DNA of 64,000 bases from Flavobacterium sandaracinum. Its GTDB lineage: Bacteria > Bacteroidota > Bacteroidia > Flavobacteriales > Flavobacteriaceae. How positions within the stretch are numbered: the first letter of the stretch is position 1; the number at the start of each line of letters is the position of its first letter. The notes below the pieces were generated by a model. It was not told the DNA's origin and did not search any database. It saw only the letters and a list, made by a program, of their open reading frames with translations. The DNA lies in contig NZ_SMFN01000012.1 of NCBI RefSeq assembly GCF_004349135.1, positions 61,103 through 125,102 on the forward strand, read 5' to 3'. This document shows positions 52,775-60,165 of this stretch, in pieces. Both the position numbers and the translations under genes were made by a program.

Positions 52775-54055
52775 TTATTTTATGATATAATTATCTGGTA
52801 TAATTGCTCCTTTTTTAATGACAACAATTCCGTCTTTTATGGCATACAACTCATTCGAAAAATCTTCTAAATGACTGCCGCCACTAATGTATACATCATT
52901 CCCAATTCTGCAATTTTTATCCACGAGAGCATTGCTGATAAAACATCTTTCTCCAATTCCCACCAGTTGTCTCCCTGTTCTTAGATCTTCATTCATATCA
53001 TCAATATTCTGATAAAAATCATTCCCCATTACATAACAATTTTGAATGATGCTTCCCTCGCCAATTCTAGATCGGATCCCAATCACGGAACGATTAATTT
53101 CTTTTGCATTCAAAATACAACCTTCCGAAATCAATGATTTATCAATCATTGTTTTTTGGAATTTTGATGGTGGAAGTAATCTAGGTCTGGTGAAAATTTT
53201 ATTATCGTTATCGAATAAATTAAATTTTGGTAAGTCATCGGTTAATCCAATATTAGCTTCAAAAAAGGAATCAATATTACCAATATCTGTCCAATATCCT
53301 TCATATTGGTAACTTAAAATCTTTTTGTTTCCTACAGCCTGCGGAATAATTTCTTTACCAAAATCTTTTGTTTCTTTATTGGACATAATATCCATCAATA
53401 ATTTTCTATTGAAAATATAAATTCCCATGGAAGCCAAATAATGTTTGCCTTCGCTTTTCATTTGATCACTTACATTTGATTCCCAATCTGGTAATAATTC
53501 CTTCGCTGGTTTTTCAATAAAAGATTCAATACAACTTTCGGAGTTTGTTTTCAAAATTCCAAATTCAGGCGCATCTTTTGCATTCACAGGTAATGTCGCA
53601 ATGGTAATATCAGCTTCTCTCTTGATATGTTCCTCTACCATATCGTTAAAATCCATTTGGTATAACTGATCTCCGGAAAGAATCAAGGCATAATCAAAAT
53701 CATGATTCAAGAAATGAGGCATACATTGTCTTACGGCATCTGCAGTTCCTTGAAACCAAGTTGGGTTATCAGGCGTTTGCTCAGCTGCTAGAATATCAAC
53801 AAAAGCATGACTAAAAATACTAAAATTATACGTGTTTTTTATATGCGCATTTAGGGAAGCCGAATTAAATTGTGTCAATACAAACATTCTGTAAATATCT
53901 GAATTCATACAATTTGATATCGGAATGTCGACTAATCTGTATTTTCCTCCTATTGGTACAGCCGGTTTTGATCTTGATTCTGTCAAAGGATATAATCTGG
54001 AACCTTGTCCTCCACCTAAAATAATTGCAATTACATTTTTCTTTTTGGCTTTCAT
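52775..54055 (-). CDS. glgC: Glucose-1-phosphate adenylyltransferase
   Basis: A 426-residue ADP-glucose pyrophosphorylase, the committed step of glycogen synthesis. Nucleotide site IILGGGQGSRLYPLTESRSK (11-30), PAVPIGGKYRLVDIPISNC, ILSGDQLYQMDF and IESFIEKP in the catalytic domain; the C-terminal left-handed beta-helix has repeats such as RSVIGIRSRIGEGSIIQNCY. Its ATG overlaps the glgA stop by four bases (ATGA), so the two are translationally coupled. The usual allosteric loops are not diagnosed here. Confidence 0.96.
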   Translation of the reverse strand: MKAKKKNVIAIILGGGQGSRLYPLTESRSKPAVPIGGKYRLVDIPISNCMNSDIYRMFVLTQFNSASLNAHIKNTYNFSIFSHAFVDILAAEQTPDNPTWFQGTADAVRQCMPHFLNHDFDYALILSGDQLYQMDFNDMVEEHIKREADITIATLPVNAKDAPEFGILKTNSESCIESFIEKPAKELLPDWESNVSDQMKSEGKHYLASMGIYIFNRKLLMDIMSNKETKDFGKEIIPQAVGNKKILSYQYEGYWTDIGNIDSFFEANIGLTDDLPKFNLFDNDNKIFTRPRLLPPSKFQKTMIDKSLISEGCILNAKEINRSVIGIRSRIGEGSIIQNCYVMGNDFYQNIDDMNEDLRTGRQLVGIGERCFISNALVDKNCRIGNDVYISGGSHLEDFSNELYAIKDGIVVIKKGAIIPDNYIIK

Positions 54056-55473
54056 TTCTTGTTAATTATTAGTTTGTACATTTCTATATATTCCTGACAA
54101 ACACGCTCCCAAGAATGGTCCGTGTTCATTCCTGTTTTTCTGATTGTATTTAGATGTTTTTTGTCTTCATATAAATTGACTGCTCTCTGAATCGAATAAC
54201 AAATATCTCCTACTGTGGCTTGATCATGACAAATCCCATTTCCGTCATCTCCAAAATCAATAACAGTATCCTTCAACCCTCCCGTTCTTCTTACTATAGG
54301 AATTGTTCCATAACGCAAAGAATACATTTGATTCAAACCACAAGGCTCGACCCTTGAAGGCATTAATAAAAAATCAGAACCCGCATAAATTAAGTGAGCC
54401 AATTCTTCATTATAACCAATAAATGTATTGTAATTCCCTTTATAATCGTGTAACAAACTATTCAACTGATTTTCTATGGCAGTATTTCCTGAGCCTAAAA
54501 TCAAAATATTTATTTGCTGATAATTCTCTGATAATGCAAGAGCGGCGGCATGTGGCAATAAATCCCCTCCTTTTTCTTCTAATAATCTTCCAATGAAACT
54601 AAAAAGTGGTTTTGTTGGATCTAAATTAAAAAGGCTACACAATTTTTCTTTATTTTGTTGTTTCCCTTTTTCAAAATTTTTAATAGAATAGTTTTTTTCC
54701 AACATCATATCCTTAGCCGGATCCCAAACCTCAATGTCAATTCCGTTCAGAATTCCTTTGGATTTATAGCGAACCAAATTGAATAAGGACTCTAAACCAT
54801 TTGAAAAATAATTAATTTCGTTCAAATAACTTGGCGAAACCGTAGTTACAGCCCCTGCACATTTTACGGCAACTGCCAATGAATTAATGCAATTATCCCA
54901 CTCTAAAACTTTTACATGAGCCAAATCAAATTCGGGTAAATAATATAATTTATCAAATCCAAACTGCCCTTGGTACAAGCCATTATGGATGGTGATCATA
55001 GAAGGTGTATTGCGGATTTTTTCGTATTTATGACAATATAGCATCATAAACGGAATTAAACCTGTATGATGATCGTGACAATTGATAACATCTGGAGCAT
55101 CTTCTCTGGCAATAATCCAATCTAATGAAGCAATTTGAAAAGACAAAAATCGTTCAATATCATCTTTGTATCCATAAACATCTTTTCTATCAAACAATTC
55201 TGGAATTTCGACCAAGTATAATTCAAAACCAAGGTAGTCGGTTTTTTCTTTTAAAATACTGAAAGGAAAATTAAAATTCCCCAATTTTACATGCCCCCAA
55301 TGCACACATTCAAAATGGTTTTCTTTTTTAAATTTAGTATCATAACAAGGCATAACAACTCTTACTAAATTGCCCGCATTATTTTGATATTTTGGCAATG
55401 CGCCGACTACATCAGCTAAACCGCCTACTTTTGCAATAGGGTAACACTCTGCACTGATATGAAATATTTCCAT
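54052..55473 (-). CDS. glgA: Glycogen synthase (ADP-glucose, GT5)
   Basis: The 473-residue GT-B enzyme elongates glycogen from ADP-glucose. KVGGLADVVGALPK (15-28) is the ADP-glucose-binding K-x-G-G motif, HDHHTGLIPF and SFIGRLLEEKGGDLL are conserved, and SRVEPCGLNQMYSLRYGTIP followed by GGLKDTVIDF near the C-terminus has the catalytic Glu (MPSRVEPCGL). The first gene of glgA-glgC-glgB-GH31, all on the minus strand. About 190 bases separate it from a divergent alpha/beta hydrolase gene; I see no full promoter there. Confidence 0.96.
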   Translation of the reverse strand: MEIFHISAECYPIAKVGGLADVVGALPKYQNNAGNLVRVVMPCYDTKFKKENHFECVHWGHVKLGNFNFPFSILKEKTDYLGFELYLVEIPELFDRKDVYGYKDDIERFLSFQIASLDWIIAREDAPDVINCHDHHTGLIPFMMLYCHKYEKIRNTPSMITIHNGLYQGQFGFDKLYYLPEFDLAHVKVLEWDNCINSLAVAVKCAGAVTTVSPSYLNEINYFSNGLESLFNLVRYKSKGILNGIDIEVWDPAKDMMLEKNYSIKNFEKGKQQNKEKLCSLFNLDPTKPLFSFIGRLLEEKGGDLLPHAAALALSENYQQINILILGSGNTAIENQLNSLLHDYKGNYNTFIGYNEELAHLIYAGSDFLLMPSRVEPCGLNQMYSLRYGTIPIVRRTGGLKDTVIDFGDDGNGICHDQATVGDICYSIQRAVNLYEDKKHLNTIRKTGMNTDHSWERVCQEYIEMYKLIINKK

Positions 55474-55663
55474 ATAAAAATTTTGCTTTTTAATTAATTA
55501 TTAGAAAGAAGCGTCAACTGCTTTATTTCTTACATTTCCTGAAAGTATTAAATCTGTTTTTATGCTAATACCAATTAAAACCTTTTAAAAAATACTACAT
55601 TTATGTTTTTCTAAATTTAGTGAAAAAATTATAAAATAGTAACCCGCTTGAAAATTTATCATA

Positions 55664-56530
55664 ATGACAAAAAAAAGTTCTATTCATACACAATCGTTGA
55701 AAATTCCTAAGATTATTTTATTAACCAGTAAATTAATCTCTTTTATTTCACCAAAATTAATTACATTATTTGCTGCTAAACTGTTTACTACACCTATAAA
55801 ACATAAAATTCCAAAAAGAGAATTAGAAATGGATCGCAACAGTCTGCAAAAATTAGTTTCGATTCCTGAAATTGGCAAAGAAGTTGTTGTTTACGAATAT
55901 GGCAATAGCGAGAAGAAAGTTTTATTGGTACATGGCTGGTCAGGGCGTGGAACGCAATTATTCAAAATAGCTGATGAATTGCTTAAAGCTGGTTATTCAA
56001 CTGTTAGTTTTGATGCGCCAGCGCACGGAAAATCTCCAGGAAAAGACACCATAATGGTCGATTTTATCGCGACAACATTAGAAATAGAAAAACAATTTGG
56101 TCCCTTTGAAGCTGCAATCGGTCATTCATTAGGTGGAATGTCGGTTTTAAATGCAATAAAAAAAGGTTTAAAGGTGAATCATGCCGTAGTTATTGGTAGC
56201 GGCGATATCGTTGAAGATATCATCGATGATTTTGTGGCAAAATTAGGACTCAAACCAACTGTCAGTACTCTTTTACGTTTGCATTTCGAAAAAAAATACG
56301 GAGAGAAAATGAACAGTTATTCTGCTTTTTTGGCTGCGAAAGAAACTGCGATTCCAGTTTTAGTAATTCATGATAATAATGATCCTGAAGTTCCCGTAAA
56401 AGCAGGAATTCATATCCATAAACATCTAAAAAATGGGGGGTTACTATTAACCGATGGTTTGGGGCATCGCAAAATTCTAGGTAGTCTTAAAGTAATTGAA
56501 AAAACGGTTCAATTCATTCAAAATAAATAG
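55664..56530 (+). CDS. Alpha/beta hydrolase
   Basis: A 288-residue alpha/beta-hydrolase fold protein. The oxyanion strand is VLLVHGWSGRG (about 75-85), the nucleophile elbow is GHSLGGMS (Ser about 150), the acid Asp is in VIHDNNDPEVP and the His in GLGHRKIL. The first 45 residues are hydrophobic and basic (PKIILLTSKLISFISPKLI), possibly a membrane anchor and not a cleavable signal. Substrate unknown; lipase or esterase-like by class. Divergent from glgA and followed by msrB after 35 bases on the same strand. Confidence 0.85.
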   Translation: MTKKSSIHTQSLKIPKIILLTSKLISFISPKLITLFAAKLFTTPIKHKIPKRELEMDRNSLQKLVSIPEIGKEVVVYEYGNSEKKVLLVHGWSGRGTQLFKIADELLKAGYSTVSFDAPAHGKSPGKDTIMVDFIATTLEIEKQFGPFEAAIGHSLGGMSVLNAIKKGLKVNHAVVIGSGDIVEDIIDDFVAKLGLKPTVSTLLRLHFEKKYGEKMNSYSAFLAAKETAIPVLVIHDNNDPEVPVKAGIHIHKHLKNGGLLLTDGLGHRKILGSLKVIEKTVQFIQNK

Positions 56531-56565
56531 AATACAACAATATATAATTAGTAAAAAAATAAATC

Positions 56566-56955
56566 ATGAAATATCCTCTAGAAAAAACCGAGCAAGAATG
56601 GAAAGAACAATTGGGAGAAGAACGCTACCGAATTCTTAGACAAAAAGGAACAGAGTACCCACATACAGGAACTTATAATTTACATTACGAAAAAGGAACT
56701 TATTGCTGCGGTGCCTGCGGAGAACCTTTATTTGAGAGTAATTCAAAATTTGATGCTCATTGCGGTTGGCCTTCCTTTGACGAATCTATTCCTGGAAAAG
56801 TAGAATACATTTCTGATGTTTCTCATGGCATGAAACGTACTGAAATCTTGTGCGCTAATTGTGGCAGTCACCTTGGGCATGTTTTTGATGACGGACCTAC
56901 TAAAACAGGACAACGCTATTGCATAAACTCTTTATCCGTAGATTTCAAAGAGTAA
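56566..56955 (+). CDS. msrB: Peptide-methionine (R)-S-oxide reductase
   Basis: A 129-residue MsrB reduces the R epimer of methionine sulfoxide in oxidised proteins. YPLEKTEQEWKEQL opening, two CxxC zinc pairs (CGAC at about 46 and CANC at about 99), the FDAHCGWPSFDE box, HLGHVFDDGP, and the catalytic Cys in RYCINSLSVDF near residue 119. No signal peptide, so cytosolic. It is one base from the endonuclease III-like gene's ATG, so the two are almost certainly co-translated, a DNA- and protein-oxidation repair pair. Confidence 0.96.
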   Translation: MKYPLEKTEQEWKEQLGEERYRILRQKGTEYPHTGTYNLHYEKGTYCCGACGEPLFESNSKFDAHCGWPSFDESIPGKVEYISDVSHGMKRTEILCANCGSHLGHVFDDGPTKTGQRYCINSLSVDFKE

Positions 56956-56956
56956 T

Positions 56957-57604
56957 ATGATGGACTTATTTGGGAATTCTACTGATTGGGCTGGAAATCT
57001 AAAACCTATCGTAACGAAATATAAAGGAAGACAACATCCGCTGGAATACCATAATTTGTACCACCTTATGGTAATGGTGGTACTTTCGGCCCAAGATTCC
57101 GATGCTAATATTAATAAAATTGCTCCTGCTTTATTTGACGCATATCCAAATATGGAAAGTTTAGCCGTTTCTAATGAGGGAGCATTATTTCCGTATATTT
57201 CTAAAGTGAGGAATTTTGGAACCAAAGCAATTTGGCTTTTGGAAATAGCTAAAACTATTCAAAAAAACGATAAAATCCCACTAACAATGGAAGGTTTAGT
57301 TGCTTTAAAAGGCATTGGAAGAAAATCAGCGAATGTCATTCTCCGCGAAGCAAAAATTCCAGCAGAAGGAATTATGGCTGATTTACATGTCATTAGAGTG
57401 GCTCCCAGAATTGGATTAATCACAGAAACCAATGACGGAATTAAAGCCGAAAAACAGCTCATGCAAGTGCTTCCAAAAGAAATATGGGGCGAAATTGGGA
57501 TGGCTATTTCATTTTTGGGAAGAGAAATATGTAGACCACAACCCAAATGTCCCGAGTGTCCTATTAACTCTATTTGCGAGTTTTATAAAAAAACAAAAGG
57601 GTAA
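56957..57604 (+). CDS. Endonuclease III-like DNA glycosylase
   Basis: A 215-residue HhH-GPD base-excision enzyme; family members remove oxidised pyrimidines. VVLSAQDSDANINKI (about 41-55), then the helix-hairpin-helix LVALKGIGRKSANVILREA with catalytic Lys123, and Asp142 in IMADLHVIRVAP. A C-terminal four-Cys cluster (CRPQPKCPECPINSIC) should hold a 4Fe-4S centre, with spacing C-x5-C-x2-C-x5-C, one residue shorter in the first gap than in E. coli Nth. The frame could be Nth or a related alkylpurine-type paralogue. It starts two bases after msrB. Confidence 0.88.
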   Translation: MMDLFGNSTDWAGNLKPIVTKYKGRQHPLEYHNLYHLMVMVVLSAQDSDANINKIAPALFDAYPNMESLAVSNEGALFPYISKVRNFGTKAIWLLEIAKTIQKNDKIPLTMEGLVALKGIGRKSANVILREAKIPAEGIMADLHVIRVAPRIGLITETNDGIKAEKQLMQVLPKEIWGEIGMAISFLGREICRPQPKCPECPINSICEFYKKTKG

Positions 57605-57645
57605 AAAGTACATCACTTTTTACCCTTTTAAAATATTTTTTTTTT
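57595..57645 (+). terminator. Terminator of the msrB-endonuclease III-like unit
   Basis: AAAAGGGTAAAAAGT (57595-57609) pairs with ACTTTTTACCCTTTT (57615-57629), followed by AAATATTTTTTTTTT. The stem contains the endonuclease stop codon (57602-57604), so the terminator begins inside the coding frame. The T run ends at the 3' end of the convergent amidase. Confidence 0.85.
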
Positions 57646-59266
57646 ATAAAAAGGAAGGCTTAAAGTTAGGTTTTAAACGCTTTTTAGACGCTTGTTCATA
57701 AGCAAATCCTAATCCTATTAATTCACCTTCTGTATATGGTGTTCCAAAGAATGACAACCCTACAGGCAAATCATAAGCCTGTCCACAAGGAACTGTAATA
57801 TGCGGAAAACCACTTGTCGCAGCAGGAGAAGTCAATGAATAACTGCCCCAACGATCACCGTAAATCATATCAATACTGCAGGACGGTCCCATAGTTATTC
57901 CACAAATAGCATCTAATTTATTTGCTTTAAAAACAGCATTTAAAACACCTTTACTTCCTTCAAAACTTGCAGTCAGGGCTTCTGTATATTTTTTATCATC
58001 CAAGTCATTTTTTGCATTAGAACTCTCCAATGTTTCTTGTTTAAAATACGGCATTGCTTTATCTTCATTAGCAGTATTAAAATCGATAACTTCTTTTAAA
58101 TTTTTCACTTTTGCATTTGCTGTAGCCAAGTAACTATTCAAACCGTCTTTAAATTCATATTGCAAAACTTCAAATTCGGCTTGACCTGCAGTATTAATTT
58201 TATCTAAGTAGTCAACTTCAACAATAGTCGCACCTTGCTTTTTCAATAGGTTTATGGCATCAGCTAAAAGTGCGTTAATATATTTATTATTTCCCTGTGG
58301 TTTTTTCTCAATCCCAATACGTTTGCCTTTCAAAGCATTTACATCTAAAAACTTGGTATAATCCGTATGTGATTTTCCTTTACTTTCAAGAGTTACCGAA
58401 TCGTTTTCATCGATTGCAGTTATTGCAGCAAGTAAAATAGCCGCATCTGTTACTGTTCTCGCCATTGGACCAGCCGTATCTTGCGTTATTGAAATTGGAA
58501 TAATTCCAGATCGACTTACTAAACCAACAGTTGGCTTAATGCCAACAATTCCATTAACCGAAGCGGGACAAACAATAGAGCCATCCGTTTCTGTCCCTAT
58601 CGCTACCACGCAAAGATTAGCTGACACTGCAGCACCTGAACCCGCACTAGAACCGCAAGGATTATGATCTAAAATATATGGATTTTTAGTTTGACCCCCT
58701 CTGCTGCTCCATCCAGAACATGATTGTGTACTACGAAAATTAGCCCACTCACTTAAATTTGTTTTTCCAATGATAATTGCTCCTGACTCTCTGAGTTTTT
58801 TAACTACAAAAGCATCTTTTGACGCAATATTACCAACCATGGCAAGAGACCCTGCTGTCGTTTGCATTTTATCAGCAGTGTCTATATTGTCTTTTATTAA
58901 AACTGGAATACCATGTAAAGGACCTCTACTCTTACCAGCTTTTAGTTCTTTATCCATTGCAACAGCAATAGCAATTGCGTCAGGATTAACTTCGATGACT
59001 GAATTTAGTTGAGCACCTTTTTTATCTAAAGCTTCAATCCGGTCTAAATACAATTGCACTAATTGTTCCGAAGTGTATTTTCCAGAAGATAATTTCTCTA
59101 CCAGACTAGCAATAGTTTCTTCTTCCAGTTCAAAGTTTGTATCAATTACGTTAGCGGGTGCCACCTCTTGGTCTTTTTTAGTGCTTGATGTGCAACCTGT
59201 AATTAAAAGTGTGGTAAGACCTGCAGACGCTAAAGTTGCAGTGGTTAAAAAAGATCTTCTTTTCAT
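57644..59266 (-). CDS. Amidase-signature-family enzyme, lipoprotein
   Basis: 540 residues. The N-terminus KRRSFLTTATLASAGLTTLLITGC looks like a Tat-type twin-Arg signal ending in a lipobox Cys25, so it would be exported folded and lipid-anchored. The amidase catalytic triad is present: Lys in IPVLIKDNIDTA (about 144), cis-Ser in NPCGSSAGSGAAV and the nucleophile Ser in GTETDGSIVCPA. It hydrolyses an amide of unknown type. A second half with coiled and helical content precedes the C-terminal PAATSGFPHITVPCG. Convergent with the endonuclease III-like gene; no partner genes. Confidence 0.9.
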   Translation of the reverse strand: MKRRSFLTTATLASAGLTTLLITGCTSSTKKDQEVAPANVIDTNFELEEETIASLVEKLSSGKYTSEQLVQLYLDRIEALDKKGAQLNSVIEVNPDAIAIAVAMDKELKAGKSRGPLHGIPVLIKDNIDTADKMQTTAGSLAMVGNIASKDAFVVKKLRESGAIIIGKTNLSEWANFRSTQSCSGWSSRGGQTKNPYILDHNPCGSSAGSGAAVSANLCVVAIGTETDGSIVCPASVNGIVGIKPTVGLVSRSGIIPISITQDTAGPMARTVTDAAILLAAITAIDENDSVTLESKGKSHTDYTKFLDVNALKGKRIGIEKKPQGNNKYINALLADAINLLKKQGATIVEVDYLDKINTAGQAEFEVLQYEFKDGLNSYLATANAKVKNLKEVIDFNTANEDKAMPYFKQETLESSNAKNDLDDKKYTEALTASFEGSKGVLNAVFKANKLDAICGITMGPSCSIDMIYGDRWGSYSLTSPAATSGFPHITVPCGQAYDLPVGLSFFGTPYTEGELIGLGFAYEQASKKRLKPNFKPSFL

Positions 59267-59473
59267 AAATAATGTAATTTGTTTAGGTAAAATAGCTTCC
59301 CACTAAAGTACTTTATATAAATGAATTTCTCTACTACAGTGCTAAATTATTATCAAGTCGCTAAAAAATAATAAACAAAGAGGATTTATCTAGAAGTATA
59401 CTGTAAGGTAACAGGTAAGTTGAAACACGCATTTACATAAATCTTACTAATAAATCATCGAAAAAGTAAACCT

Positions 59474-59941
59474 TTAAAACCATTTTACAATCCGTTCAAT
59501 GCCATCATCCGCTTTTTTTAATTTTGTTAAGGCTAATTTCAAGTTTATACCGTAAGTAACAATATTGTCATTGTTACGCAACCAATCTTCCATTTTTTTC
59601 TTTCCTTTAGCTTTATTAATTGAGGTAAGAGTGACAGCCACATTTTCAACACAATTGACGACTAAGGCAATTTGTTCATCAGTTAAGATAGATTTATATC
59701 TCGTGTGAATTTCTTCTGATGATCGAATGTGCTCGTATTCGTAAGCATCCCCGCCTATAAGTTCCTTTCCAGTGTAAGCATCATAATAATGTGCCTGCGT
59801 CAGTCCCTTGGACTTTCCACTTACTAAAGCTGTAACATGCATCGCTGCTTTTACTCGATTAAAAACTCGGTCAATTTCTACTCTGCAATACGGTCGATTT
59901 TGGTCTAACATAGATTTTAAATTTAGATGGCTACTATTCAT
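59474..59941 (-). CDS. Small protein with an HNH/His-Me-finger-like core (unrecognised family)
   Basis: I do not recognise a named family. The 155 residues (a Met at residue 11 is a second possible start) show YTGKEL (56-61), then Glu70-His71 in YEYEHIRSS, Asn100 in CVENVAVT and Asn109 in SINKAKGKKK. The order, a beta-hairpin with TGK, an acidic residue plus His, then N and N-K-x-x-G-K, resembles an HNH (HNN) nuclease core of about 60 residues, as in Cas9-type HNH domains. Zinc-binding Cys pairs are lacking. The rest is helical and basic, with no signal peptide. It stands alone between the amidase and the sensor kinase; function would be DNA or RNA cleavage if the fold is right. Confidence 0.5.
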   Translation of the reverse strand: MNSSHLNLKSMLDQNRPYCRVEIDRVFNRVKAAMHVTALVSGKSKGLTQAHYYDAYTGKELIGGDAYEYEHIRSSEEIHTRYKSILTDEQIALVVNCVENVAVTLTSINKAKGKKKMEDWLRNNDNIVTYGINLKLALTKLKKADDGIERIVKWF

Positions 59942-60110
59942 AAATTGACAAAGTTGAAGTCAAATATCAAAATAGTATGTATCTTATTTTTTACTGTTTT
60001 TATTGATTAGCCAAACCTATAAATAATAGCAAAAGATTCCTTACGGAATTAAGTAAAGGGGCTATTTAATTTTAAAAAAAAATCTTTAAAAACTATCGAT
60101 TAAGTACATC

Positions 60111-60145
60111 AATAAAAAAAGCCCTTACCACAGGATAAGAGCTTT
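60111..60145 (-). terminator. Terminator of the sensor-kinase gene
   Basis: AAAGCCCTTA (60118-60127) and TAAGAGCTTT (60136-60145) form a 10-base stem with one mismatch; the minus strand continues with T's. It lies 20 bases past the stop at 60166. Confidence 0.8.
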
Positions 60146-60165
60146 CAAAATTTATATTTAAACTA

